Source: Allacma fusca
Taxonomy: Eukaryota; Arthropoda; Collembola; Symphypleona; Sminthuridae
Length of the DNA: 64,000 nucleotides
Assembly (NCBI GenBank): GCA_947179485.1
Contig: OX359246.1
Location: 46,045,632 to 46,109,631, forward strand
Reading direction: 5' to 3'
Shown: in pieces, positions 1 to 12,455 of the stretch
How the letters are laid out: each line of letters opens with the position of its first letter
Numbering within the stretch: the stretch's first letter is position 1
Translations under genes and position numbers: made by a program
Notes under the pieces: generated by a model
Database searches by the model: none
Told to the model about the DNA's origin: nothing
What the model saw: the letters and a program-made list of their open reading frames with translations, nothing else

Positions 1-1098
1 TGAATTTGACTGGCCTTGCTGCAGTGAACTGCTGAACAAATTTGCAGTTCCAGGCTGGGTAGGCAAACCAAATTTGCCTACATATTGCGGTGGGTATATT
101 ATTCCTGGCATTCCATAATGTGCATTTCCTATGGCTATTCCATTACCTCCATGTGCCATCACTTTATTAAGATTTCTGCAACAGCAACGCACAAATGTGT
201 ACTCAACAATTACTCCTAAATAATACACCATCTTTTGCAATGAGCTAATTTTTGGCAACACACAATTTTAAAAACTTAAACTTTCTAATAATTAACCTAC
301 ATAATAACATTTCGAAGTTCCTCATTGTCGTTCTTTAGTTTTGCCGCATCCGATTGATACTGCGAGCTTTTAGTCTTTTCTATAATGTAGTGCTTCTGTA
401 GTCGATCCTGGTCTTTGCTGGAATTGCACATGATATAGGTTCATTAACAACACATCATCACTAATATCAACTGACTAAAGATAAATAAAACTTGACGCTA
501 AATGTTCTGCTAAGTTTAACTTACGCCATTAATTGAATTTTTTTGTCCTGCTCCCTCCCTCGCAAGAACTGCACTTCTAATCGACTTGACAATTCCGATA
601 TGTCCCTCTCCATCTTAGCAATATGGGCTTTGTAGTCATCCAACGATGGACAACCATCGTCCACTGCACTCGGGAAAATCCGTACTAGATCTGTAGCAAC
701 AGTAAGCGACATCCGGCAGACAGGACATTCCCTTTTTGTCCAGACTGAACAACAACCCCAAACCAAATTTCAGTAAATCATATAAACATATGACACCATT
801 AAAATATTTTAATCACGAGCTTAAACATCTACTTACAAACACTTAAGACATCAAAAAATGCTACATCAAAAAATTAATCAATACCGATAAATATTCTCAT
901 TATTGATAAAATTAACCAAATCCCACCTTCAGCTCCCTTCTTCTGGAACCAGCTACTCAAGCAGCTGCTGTGGTACAGGTGACCACATTTCGTAGTGACA
1001 ATAGGCCTATCTTGTGATTTTTCTTTTTCAGACAATCCGTCGTCCCCGCTTTTCCTCCTCTCCAGGTCCTCCTGGCAAATACAGCAGAGGAATCCCAT
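1..1098 (-). CDS. TRAIP/Nopo-like RING-finger E3 ubiquitin ligase, 3' end outside window
   Basis: Four coding exons on the minus strand: 1098-927, 744-525, 417-301 and 175 to beyond base 1; phases match at every junction. The start is the Met four residues before the first RING cysteine, as in TRAIP, so the first Cys pair is residues 5 and 8. A CGHLYHSSC core and a CPVC pair complete a C3H2C3 RING. The RING is split by an intron between the SSWF and ECPVC parts. After it comes VRIFPS, resembling the segment after the TRAIP RING, then a charged predicted coiled coil across exons 2-3. The last visible exon is rich in Gly, Pro, Asn and Gln and is unlike a typical TRAIP tail. TRAIP proteins are nuclear E3 ligases acting at stalled replication forks; that role is inferred here. 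A different RING family is possible because the C-terminus is missing and the linker between the first and second cysteine pairs is longer than usual. Confidence 0.7.
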
Positions 1099-4000
1099 TG
1101 AAGCCTCTATTGAGTCAAATTTCTCCTCGCACAGGTACACACGACATCAATCAATTAGGATTTAGCTACAATAAAAAAAAGTAAATGGTAGAAATACACC
1201 TTCAAGTACGAAATTCAAAAGTATTAAAAAATTAATTATATTACTAGAGTCACAACTCATTAATAAATATACTAATTTTCTGATTAGCATTGATAATCAG
1301 ATAAACAGATAAAACTTTCAACTGGTTAGTACTGTCAACTTATTAATCAAATATTAAATTAAATTATCCTTTATTGATCTATGCTATAGTTCCAGTACGG
1401 GTATTATTCACTATTTTACTACCCTAAATGTTGAAACGAGCGCTCTGTAATCCCAAGTATCGTTAAGTATCTAGGTAAAATATTCACTGGAATATGTATT
1501 TTACAATGAATCAGTTTGGATTAGTTGCTGAGACGACAGAATGCAGGCATAGACATTATTATTGCATTCACAGGATATTCCAAACTCCTGCGTCACACTT
1601 TTACTTTGCCATCATCAAAGTCTCCTGACAAATCATAGCAACTGAACAGAGTTAACTAGCCTCACATTAACTAGCAACAGTACGTATGAGTACTTATGTA
1701 TGCTTAAGTAAATGCGTGAAGTACTTTATTCTTCTGAGCAGAAACTCACCATATAGATGAGCAGTTGTCTAATTACTTACAACCCTATCCTGTGTGAGTC
1801 TCGATTATCTAAAAATCAAAACCGTATAGTACCTCGGGCACAGTGGTATATGATGGTATAATAGCTGGTACTACGATAGCTTGTATTCCTTCTAATTACA
1901 AATACTTTTACCCCTCTGCTGCAATGCAAGGTGGTTCGCCCTATCTGCTTAACTTAGTAATTTATAACTGTAAACCACAGTTGTACAATATAATGTAGCC
2001 ACGGAAACACAATAATAATTGTTGTACTGCACTTGCCATGACAAGGAACTACAGTAACTCCTGCTTGCCGCTGATAAGTATTTGTAAAATTATTATCAAA
2101 CTAATACCGTCACAGGAAAAGCATACTCTACTGCAGTGTGAACTAAGTAGAAATTCGAGTATATCTGACAAGCTCTGAGTGCATTGAAACCATGTTTATT
2201 TATTATTTACACCTGCCGCTAAACCCCTTCAGTTTCATGCCTTTAAAAGAGATACGTACTACAATCAACACGTAGGACTTAAAACGTTTCAACTTAATAA
2301 TCTAACTATGATGATGATAAAATGAGAATAGCTTACTTTGAAATACTGATAACTTTTTATCTTCTGTAATAAAGCAAGTTTCATCAATCCGGACTAGGCT
2401 CTATACAACTTACCAACTGACTGTTTTGGTATGCAAAGAAAGCTACACCATTCACACGGCTCAAAAGTTGAATACATTATACTTATCAAACACATGCATA
2501 TATAGCAGTTGACACCACGAAGTGACCAGACTGTAACTTACAAAAGATGATTCATCTGGATCGCCAATATAATTTTTAATTATATGCAATTTTTTTTATA
2601 AACAAGTTAATTCAATCCAATCCTTTTTATGGTGAAGGTGTTCCTGCACCAGCACATGTTTAGGTGTTGCCTTTTACAGGTTTTGATATAAAAATTAAAA
2701 CATATGTCCATAGCTACTACTATTTTTATCTGCACTTAATGCAAGCCAGATTGACAAGCGTTTAGCGGAAAAATTCTAGACCAATGTGAACTAAAAATCT
2801 AAACATTTCTTTCTATGAGCATTCGAGGATACTGCAGATATCATTTGAAAGGATATCAATGAAGCACAAACACTATATAACAGATATACGAAGATGACAC
2901 ATGACAGCGGAAACTTATCTTTACCTTGAAACAATAACAAGCCTATGTTTACGCTAAGTTAATGATTACTTCACATGGTTACCAAAAGAAGCCTTCAAAG
3001 ACGGGGAAAAGAAGAATAATAATTGTTCAGGTTTCTTAACCTTTGTTTACTTCGTAGATTACTATTGGTACACATATGCAACTTAACTTTATAATATGAA
3101 AGTATTCCAAAACACTTTACTGAAACTTGCTGATTCACAAATTCAATCCTCACCTGAAGTAGTCAATCATCACCTTAAGGTTAGCAAGGAATAGGTACGG
3201 TGCACAAATAATATATTAGTATATCTTTCAACTCTTCCACCAAAATATCCCCTTCTTCCTGAATTAAATATGGCTGGTTCCAGAAATCTGTAAACATACA
3301 AAGTTAATTTGCGATTGATTGTTTAAACATTATTAACACTATTTAATACAATCCTATGGATATCATAACACAATAACACAAGTATTTTACTAACGATCTT
3401 GCTTGATGTTTCGAATCATAAATAACACATTACTGCTGGTAAATATACTAATGACTGCCTCAATTACTAGTAAATAATGATTGAGTAATTGAGTCAAATT
3501 AATTAATTAGCGCAATCCCTCGTGTTAACTTCTCATCAGAAATTAAATTATTAACCCTTACGAGCGTCCACAGCAGGAGCTACGAACAATAGAAACTAAC
3601 GCTTTAGATACCTCTACTTCCGGCTCATTACTGCATGTCCGGCCTTTCCGACAGCAATAATTAATGAAGTACACAATGAAACGCTGTCATGGCAGTTAAA
3701 CCGGTACCACATCCGAATACGCGTTTCGTTTAGACACTCGTCAACACATCTACCCGAATTACGTAACCCTTAAACCCGCTCATTACATCATTGGTCACAC
3801 TGCACAAATTTCTCTCGATCCTTTATGAACAGCTGAGTGCGAATAACTGACACCAGAAGAACCTCCGATGTCAAAGCTTCCGAACAAGGTATCTACCAAT
3901 AAAGCACAAGGAGTGTCCCCCAAATCCCGAACTTAAAACCCACCTTTACAAAACTGGTCCAACTAGAAAAGGCCACATGCCTTTCAGATTCAGCCGGAAA

Positions 4001-4860
4001 TCCTTCACAAAAACATTCACAAAACAAAAGTCACTCAGGAATATTTCCACCAATTTAATAACCCCCCGGCATGCCACGATCACGATTCATATAAGTCATT
4101 ATCACTTGTGGCTTGTGCCCGTTCTAATTGTCCCATGACATCTACCTCAATCTCCATCATCCAACCAAATATGAAACTAATACCTCAGTTCCGCAAATTT
4201 AATTTCTAAAACAAACACACAATGACTTACTAAATATCCGGTAATTTCCGGAAATCTATACTTACGTTACGGAATCTCTGCCTCTACCCTCTTTCAAATC
4301 AAAAGTAATTACATCAATTTGCGATGATGAGCCCGACAAATTATAAAACATACAAATTGAAGGACTTGATGATACCGCAATGCTCAAGGTCCACAAGGAT
4401 TTCAAATACGTGATTTCATATTAGAACACAAAAAAAACTATTGTCATTTCCTTCATTTCAAAAAAAGGGCCATATCTTCGGAGAAAATAATTTCCACAGC
4501 CGATCTATACGTGCATAAAGGAATAATAGAAGAGTAGAAAATCCTTTGATGGAGTATAAACAAAAAATGAAGTGAAGAAATCAAAGTGTTTACCAAATTC
4601 GCATGTCCGAGCCGCACTAAAAGAAATAAGTATTAATTAATTATTATCCTTGAGTTGGAAGAATGTCCTCTGGAAAAGAGAGTCCAAGTTGAACACTGAA
4701 TTTTCAACTACCACTGACAAAAGACAAAACAAAGAAAATCACGTCTTCAAATAAAGGAACGTAAAGAGCAATTAAAATTCAGGACTAGGAGATTTATTCC
4801 TGGCGCCCGCAACTTACGAGGGCAAATTAAGCGCTGGATTTCCCTCATGTGTTTAGACTA
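1099..4860. other. Non-coding stretch upstream of the RING gene
   Basis: No open reading frame resembling a known protein was found in this 3.8 kb. It probably holds the 5' untranslated exon(s), a long first intron and the promoter of the minus-strand RING gene. One possible minus-strand splice donor (CAG followed by GTGAGG) lies near 3153, and a possible acceptor lies near 1165. I see no clear transposon ends or tandem repeats. Confidence 0.4.
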
Positions 4861-7458
4861 GTCTGCCGAGCGGTAAACTTTTTCAGCTTAAGACCTCAAA
4901 GAGACGAGGGGTTCAGACCTGCCCACGTACCTTACACTGTCTGCGTGTGTAGTGCTCTCTGCAGGAGCAAGCTTATGTCAAATACTATTAGCACAATTGA
5001 ACAAATTTTAATAAAAATTTATTCTCTTCGGGATTGGAATGTAGCTTTTTCTCAACCTTTATTGGAAGCAAATATTATGTATGTTACGCGTAAAAAATCG
5101 CAATTGAACTCTCTCTCTGCGGTGCATATCAAGATATTAAAGTACATATGTGAGGAAATGTTTGTCCCACCTCTGACCTATATATGGGACTTCTAAAATA
5201 TTTGATTCCCCCAGTTTGTAACAAATTATGTTCCAGCTATCCTCAGATTGTTTCATTAAACCTGGCTGAATTTTAGTGGTCACAGGGGTGAGGAACTTGA
5301 AGCAAGTTGGAGTTTTGTAGGGATTTTGAATTCAGCAGTTGTTTATTTGAACACAAATTTTTTTAAAGGATTTGCTTTAAAGTTTGTTTATAGGGAATGC
5401 TCCGGGAATTTGGGGGAGCTATCTGGTAGGTCTCTGCGTTGAGAATTGTCGGGGTCATGAGGGTCAGAATAAAGATTGGGAGAAATTAAGTTTCAGGAGA
5501 CAAACTAGAATATCTGGGAAAGAATTGGGTGCAAATTGGGGAAATCAAATGTTCGATGAGTTACTCACTATGTTTAATTATAGGTTAGAGGTGGATATTA
5601 CGGGTATTTTTGTGTGCTTATTTGGATTTATATTCAAAATCCGGAAAAAGGTGAAGGCGGTATCAGAGTGCCCCGTAAGCATTTGTGAATATGGGAACGG
5701 GAAATTATTAAAGTATTGAAGTCTCATAGGGCACTTTTATGTATGCAAAAAAACAGAAACTGTTGCTGTATTCATTAAAGGATCTAGGCATTGTCTGACA
5801 GTTAACAATAAATTGATATTCGCAATGTTCTTCAAAACCCTTGTTGTGAGTTACGGTACATGGTAGGGAGGTCGGATGGTCATAATTGGTATTGTGTTTG
5901 AATGGAAAAGTCCTTCGTGGGCTATTTGGAGCTAACGCCTAATTGTGTAACAACATTGCTGCCTTAGCTTGATGTTGACTGATAATACGATGTTTATAAC
6001 ACTCATTCCTTGGTTTTTAGATACGACGTGTGTGTACAGAGTCACTTACTCACTTACGTATTATATTACTTCACTTCCCTCTTTTTAACATGCTTCAAGT
6101 GTCTCATATATGTTCTCTTATTAATTTGAAGTATATATGATATCCACATCCAGGAGTCTTAATGCTGAATATTTAATGCTTCGTCATCCAAATGTGTGGG
6201 AACTGGGAACTTATTGACGCAGAAATTGATCTACATTAGTCAAACTGTTTGACTCAAACATCATGTTATGAGTGGGACCAATCGGATTTTACTTGTCAAC
6301 GTCTCCACGTTATAATGACTTATAGGGCATGAAATGTGTGGAACCATTAATTATTTATATAGGAATATTTCCCTTGAACGAATACTGTCATCCTTATAGT
6401 ATAAGTCACGTAGTAAGTGGGAACGACTCAACTAATGACATGAGAACAGGAGTATATTTGATTGAAGCATTGAGGAGCAGTTGAGAGTGTCCACTCAACA
6501 CTGATGTCTGAATTACATTTTCATGGAATATATTTGAGAGGGTTTGGACACATTCCCTCAATTTGATGAAGGAAAAATGACACTATCCCTGTTTACCTAC
6601 TTGAGCACATGTGTGTATCTTTGTGTCGTTGAAGAAGTACAAAAATGTCTGTATAGGCTCTGTTAAAATATCCCCAGAAAATAAAACCAAAGGGAAAAGT
6701 AAAAGTGAGCATCTGCAATGTATTCTGAATTCTGATAAGTAAGAATGAATGAAGGTGGACTATTTTTAAACTCATTTGCCAGCATTCGCTTTTGTTGTCA
6801 GGTATTTCGCAGATGCTGTTTTTTTGAATCTTAATTCCAGAAATTTGTGCCAGCATACATATTTATAAGTACTTCACAGCTGAAAACTAAAGTGCATAAG
6901 TAAGTACGTAACGATATATTTTATGATATTTCTTTTTGCGGTGTGGATTTCGATGGGGAGCTTCATGAGAATTTATTTGAAATAGTCTTACCTTGCCCCA
7001 TTTAATAATGAGCAAGTTTGTATAAAGGTGCTACTCTGAAAATGTCTTTTGTCTTTCACTAATATTTGATAATATTGCTAATGCGGCTCGTGTTTACAAT
7101 TCACAAGTCAAAATCGATAGGAAATGCTCACACTGATGGAACGCACTTGTTGTGTTACATAAAAAAATATGGCACACAAAACTACATATAGATTCATGGA
7201 TTGTACTTATTTTTTACGCCCGTGTGATATAAATTAAAATTTAGAGTGTAATATATTGACAGGTACGAATTCATACTTTTTCATTTCTCTGGACACTCCC
7301 TGACTCTGATTGTATCGATCCCTGCTATTTTGATTTTGGTTGAGCCATAAACAATAAAGTAGGTCCTAGAATTTTCTGCAAAATTGGGGGCTCGTATTTA
7401 TAACAAATGTTTTCACTTTTTGAGGAAGGCTCATTCTCATTAAGTACGTAATCACAGC
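4861..7458. other. Intergenic stretch with no recognised gene
   Basis: Two open frames of about 110 codons (4849-5196 and 5384-5719, plus strand) occur, but neither shows a recognisable domain, a splice partner or a convincing start context. I treat the stretch as intergenic. A genuine lineage-specific small gene at 5384-5719 cannot be excluded. Confidence 0.4.
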
Positions 7459-8966
7459 CAGTGCTGCGGACAAGTTCAAGTAATACTTGAGTTTTCAAGT
7501 CAAGTTCAAGTTCGGGTCAAGTTCAAGTATGCAAATTTTTTTACTTGAATCTTTCGGGTCAAGTTCAAGTACGTACTCGGCTTGACCATGACATTTTAAG
7601 ACAAGTCAGGTTCAAGTACAAGTAAGGGAAATTTACTTGAACCTCAAGTCAAGTTCAGGGTCAAGTAATGGAAAGAAAAAACTTGACCATGAACTTGAGA
7701 TTTCATGGTCAAGTTCAAGTAATTTTAGATTGCGCATGCCATAAAGGACGGACGCAATTTCAAAATCATAATCCAATTTCATGTCGTGTTTAGGGTATTT
7801 TGTTTGTACATGTCATAAATCAAAGGACACAATTCAAAATTAGAGTCCGTTTCATGAAGGTCTTGTATACCAGACGTCGCTCATTGTTATTTTTCAGAAA
7901 CCTCTCCATGAAATGAAAGAATTATCTTGATAATTTATATTGTTGCTTAGAATTATTAGTTTCATTTGTGTAAACAAATTCCAATATAAAATGAGCTTGA
8001 GTGGCCCTTTACAAAAAGCGTTTAATAAATAAATAAATACTAGTCTACGAAATATTAAATTAATAGTACTGGTAATAGGTATATATCGTCGGCTAAACTT
8101 GCTAACCGGGTATAATTGAAAATGTTTAGAACGAAGAACGGCTATAAAGCTGAAATCTCAAATGTGAAAACCGGCCATAATTCCCCGCTTCCTATCCTCT
8201 CTGCGGACCGGGGTTTATGCTCTACAGCACAGGGGAATTATGGCCGGGTTTCACTTTAGAGTTTGTAGCGGGAGCGCTATAGCCGGTTTTCATTTTAGGC
8301 ATTTAAAATTTGGATTTAAAATCCGGTTAGGAAGTTTAGCCAACGGTATATGAGCATTAAATAAAACTTGACACCATGTAAAACTCGTCAGATACACAGT
8401 GAAAGTCCGTTATAAGGGCTCAGCTTATAAGGAATGTACCAATATTAGGGATGCATTTGTTTGACCCCAACGTTTATTTACGCAATGCTTTAAACGTTTT
8501 TTATGAAGGAAATTCCTTTATAAATTGTACAGTCAATGATATCGGACTTTTACTGTATTCAGTATACGCTCAAAGATGTCCCCGAATGGTTTTAAATAAA
8601 AAATTGTAGTAAAATTGTTTCCTGAATGCGCTTTTGTTTTCAGTCTGAAGGAAATAATTTGCCGATGCAAGTTCGACAAGTTATTGTGGCCATGTTTAAT
8701 TTTTTGTGATACTTAACTTGAATTATCAAGTTCAAGTCAAGTTCAAGTCATGGTCAAGTCAAGTTCAAGTCAAGTTTGGAACTTTAATTACTTGATCAAG
8801 TTCGGGTCTTACAAAAGTTACTTGATTACTTGAACTTGACAAGTCAAGTAATTACACGAACGCGAGTTATCAAGTTCAGGTTGTGTCTTAAAAATTACTT
8901 GAAGTTTCGTGGTCAAGTCAAGTTCATGGTCAAGTTTTGAAATTACTTGACCCGATCGCAGCACTG
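7459..8966. mobile_element. hAT-like non-autonomous DNA transposon with TCAAGT subterminal arrays
   Basis: The two ends are inverted copies of CAGTGCTGCG (7459-7468 and 8957-8966), which fits a hAT-type terminus. Just inside each end are roughly 250 bp of degenerate copies of a TCAAGT/CAAGTTCAAG motif: about 7470-7725 on the left and, in opposite orientation, about 8705-8950 on the right. Flanking bases share TCACAGC, which abuts the left end but sits 3 bases outside the right end, so the target duplication is imperfect or decayed. No transposase frame is present; the 1.5 kb element would depend on an enzyme supplied elsewhere. A separate fold-back sits inside it at 8087-8345. The transposon call rests on the matching ends and mirrored arrays; the superfamily rests on end sequence alone. 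Confidence 0.7.
8087..8345. repeat. Imperfect fold-back (long inverted repeat), likely nested MITE
   Basis: The left arm begins CGTCGGCTAAACTTGCTAAC and the right arm, read as its complement, begins CGTTGGCTAAACTTCCTAAC. Inner blocks also pair, notably CCGGCCATAATTCCCC in both arms and an ACGGCTATA/CCGGCTATA block. Nearly the full 259 bp can fold into one interrupted hairpin. Short TATAT-like sequence flanks both sides, so a TA-rich target duplication is possible. It carries no coding capacity and lies within the hAT-like element, so it inserted later or was carried along by it. Confidence 0.65.
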
Positions 8967-10047
8967 AATTCACAGCTAGTTGAAGTATAATTTCCCTGCA
9001 ATAATTGTAATCAGTTTATGTCAATTCTCTCGAGAGAATTTCTCCTCACCTGTACTGCAGGAGGGATTTTTCAGGTATATAATTGCACTATATTCCCCAT
9101 ACCCTCAATAATCTCAATTCCTACCTGCAATGCTGCGAGTCTCAATTGAATGAAAATTTGTATTGCATTTCTAATGAACTAGATAATTACTAGAGGTTGT
9201 AAATAATCAAAATAGCATTTTAGTCCCAGAATTAGATCTGCTTAATTACTGACGTCGGAGCGGCGTTCTTCAAAGTCTCCTCATCATCCTGTTAACATTT
9301 TTTTTAACCAATTGAAAAAAAGTTCTTTTCAAAGGAATTCCATAAGTCAGCGTGACCTCGAGCTCAGGCAAGGTACGATATCAATTTGGTGTGAACAGAA
9401 ATCAAGCACTTTCGAGTCTGATAAATAAATTGAATTGGAATAACCGCAGATTAAAAATTGAGCAACGAGTTGTATATATAGTATTTACTACTGTAATATT
9501 AAAACAACTTAAAACTATAAAACAAACAAATCATTTATCGACATTTCGTTTATTGACCGTGCCGCCTTGTATGTATTAGCATAATCTCTACCTTACTCAT
9601 AACACTGATTATCGAAGTTGAACGTCTCATCTACAATATGGGGGAAACGGTGCAATCCAAACCATAAAGTGGTATAATAATTATTGCTTTTATCATTTAT
9701 GAATAATTGCACAATCATTAAAACCAACTGCAGAATAACTGATCGAAGGCAACGAGCATTTTTCCCCCTAAGGTTCAATCAATAATAGTACATATAAATA
9801 TTATGTAACTATAATCAAATAAACACTCCACATAACGTGACCACTGTAGATTAAATCATTAACTCTTGCTAGCCCGTTTTTATAAAAGCAGATCCAGAAA
9901 ATAGTTAGTTACCCGTAAGTACTCTGGTGACTAGCTTGAAAGGACCTGCGCTTCATAAAATTTCATATATCTATCTATAACTTTCATAAAGGAACTTACA
10001 GTACAAATTTCTATTACACGTAATTATAATTAAACGGATTTAAAATA
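8967..10047. other. Intergenic stretch upstream of the first SLC22-like gene
   Basis: Only short frames without recognisable domains occur here. The right part should hold the promoter and 5' untranslated region of the first transporter gene, with a TATA-like element at 9881-9888. Confidence 0.4.
9881..9888 (+). promoter_or_regulatory. Candidate TATA box of the first SLC22-like gene
   Basis: TATAAAAG lies 160 bases upstream of the start codon at 10048. A start site about 30 bases downstream would give a leader of roughly 135 nt. The region is AT-rich, so chance occurrence is possible. Confidence 0.35.
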
Positions 10048-12455
10048 ATGCAGGAGATAAAAAATATCGAAGATGTCTTCGACAAAATTGGTGAGTATAA
10101 TTACTCACATCCTTTTTCCAAAAAGTCCTTAAATAGACGTACTGAGTTGAAGGATCGGTATATGTTTGGGATTTTTTTGTGCGTGGCTTACAGGTGGCTT
10201 TGGGAGGTTCCAAGTATTTGCCCTGTTTTTTATAATTTACCCAGAACTACCAGCCGGGACAATAGCAATGCTACCCGTCTTTGTCGGTAATGTTTCCAAT
10301 CATTACAAAAATCCAGTGTGAGTTCTTCTGCTGGTCTTATATCTATGTAACATTCTTTGAAGTTGCCAAATAATATTAATTTATGGACTCAGGAGGAATA
10401 CCCAGCGTATGGAATTGCACGGAAGACATCAATAATGGTGTGACTGTCACGGTACAAATGGAGTCATCAGATATTTGCTCTTGCAATGGAACCATGTCCG
10501 GAGGGACAGACTCAATAGTTGCGCAAGTAAGATTATCTCCCACGTTCAAGTACTAAACCCGAGAGATCAAATTGAATTGAGAGTATACAAAATTTATTTA
10601 TTGTATTTCCCTGTGGGACTTTAGTGGAATCTAGTATGTGACCTGGCCTGGGTCTCGGATTTTATCACTAGTCTTCAAATGGTTGGGATGTTCGTTGGGG
10701 GCTTTCTTGGATCTCAAGTTGCAGATTGGTATGTAATTATATAAAGCTTTTAACCTACAAACTAAAACATTTTGTTTTAAATTGTATTCCTTTACCACTA
10801 GGAAATAAGACGGGACTGACCAGAGTTTATTTTAGTGTCAAGGGAAGCATTTTGAATATTTTAACAAATTATTTAGGATGGGGAGAAAAAAGACTTTGTA
10901 TGCATCTTGCCTACTGATCCTCCTGGCGGGAGCTGCTTCGGGAGTCTCATCCTCTCCATTCTTCTACGCCGCTACCAGATTTGTTATAGGGTTCAGCATT
11001 GCTAGTAAAAATCCACAACTTAAAAAACTTCACAATTTAGATGAAGGATGTTTTTTAATTTAATTTTTTCTTATTAGCGTACATGGTTGTGGGGGCAATT
11101 TACCCCATGGAATTTTTCACCCCCAAGTACAGAAGCCTCAGTGGGACGATAGGTCCATGGGGAGAGGGCGTGATGTTATTAGCTCTTTTGGCGTATCTCT
11201 TCCCTGATTGGAAGACACTGAGCTGGATCTCTAGCTTACCGATGATTTTGGTTTTCATTTCCCTCCCGTAATTATTAATAAAATGATAATGCCTTTCATA
11301 TAATTAATATTATTATCCAAACCATATGACATTTGTCAGTGCAAAAGGAGTATGGGGATATTTGGGGTATACTGAGACAAAAACGAAAAACACTTTGTCA
11401 TGTGTTTGTCAAATGGACAGTAACATAGAGATTTGACGGTAAGCTTGCAAAATAAGATTCGAAAATTGAAAACTTTTAACAATGTTCTAGATTCCTTCCC
11501 GAAAGCCCACGTTGGTTACTTCGTCAAGGGAAAGTAAAGGAGGCGAAGAAAGTTTTCGATCAAATTGCCAGATGGAACGGATGTGAGGAAGTGGATGACT
11601 CTGTTATTCAGATTTTAGTAGCGGATCTGGAATCTGAGAAAAAAGCGTCGGATGGGAAAAATCAAATTGCTTATGTCCAGCTGATCCTGAAGAAGAAATT
11701 CTTTTGGAAAATAATAACTTTCATGGGGATCTGGTTCACCTGCTCTTTAATATTCTACGGGGTCGGCTTCGGTGCTCATAGCTTGAGTGGGGACGTTTAC
11801 ATGAATGTGTTTTACATTGGACTTGTTGATGCACTGGCTTACCCAGCTTCTGTTCCTGTCATGAGCTGGTATTAAACATTTTTTGAATATTATAAATGAT
11901 CTGAATGTTATATCTATGAATACAAATAAGATTTTGTTATATTATTTTTTTTCCCTAAAATTTTACTCAAAGGTTGGGTCGAAGAAAAGCACTCATAGGA
12001 TATTGTATTCTGGCTGCGCTTCCTTTTATTGGAATTATACTAATGGAGCTTGGCCTTCCAAAAAGTTCAGTTGCGACAGTTGCATTGACTTTAGTCAGTA
12101 GGGTCTTTGTGGATGGGTGCTGGTCAACCATCAGATGTTTCACAGGTGAATCTTTCCCCACATCCGTGAGATCATCTGCAGTTGGGCTGTCCCAGGTGGC
12201 TGTTGCAGTCGGAGGAATCATAGCTCCTCAAATTGTTTTCTTGGGAAGAAGTAATCAACAATAAAATTATTTATTAATTAATTAATCATAAACACAAGAT
12301 TTTTTTCTTTACTGATTTTTTAATGTTTTTAAATCCTTCCAGCGAATCCTGCAATCCCGTATTTTATTTTTGGAGGATTCTCAGTCGTCAGTTCCGGACT
12401 GTCATTCTTCCTACGTGAGACCAAGGGCAAACCAATTGCGGAGCACGCAGTGTAG
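10048..12455 (+). CDS. SLC22-like (organic cation/anion transporter-type) MFS transporter, copy 1
   Basis: Nine exons: 10048-10090, 10194-10286, 10393-10526, 10625-10728, 10877-11004, 11078-11267, 11491-11868, 11973-12250, 12343-12455. They sum to 1461 nt, giving 486 residues, a little shorter than the usual 520-560. The N-terminus has the SLC22 signature GFGRFQ, followed by a membrane helix. Next is a short Cys-rich extracellular loop (WNCTED, CSCNG), then the MFS motif GRKKT after transmembrane helix 2. Further motifs are PESPRWLL with QGKVKEAK in the central cytoplasmic loop, GRRKA in the second half, and GESFPTSVRSSAVG, corresponding to the SLC22 E-x-P-T-x-R motif. It should be a plasma-membrane protein with about 12 helices moving organic ions; the substrate cannot be read from sequence. 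The extracellular loop is shorter than in vertebrate OCTs. The neighbouring downstream gene is its tandem copy. AATAAA occurs 26 bases after the stop. Confidence 0.9.

Noticed and set aside
4849..5196. 115-codon plus-strand frame
   Set aside because: Unremarkable composition and no family resemblance; likely chance.
5384..5719. 111-codon plus-strand frame
   Set aside because: No recognisable domain, conserved motif or splice partner; kept only as a remark in the intergenic entry.
7459..8966. Short direct repeats that might suggest a CRISPR array
   Set aside because: Units are 6-10 bp, degenerate and mirrored at the two ends, with no spacers; the genome is eukaryotic.
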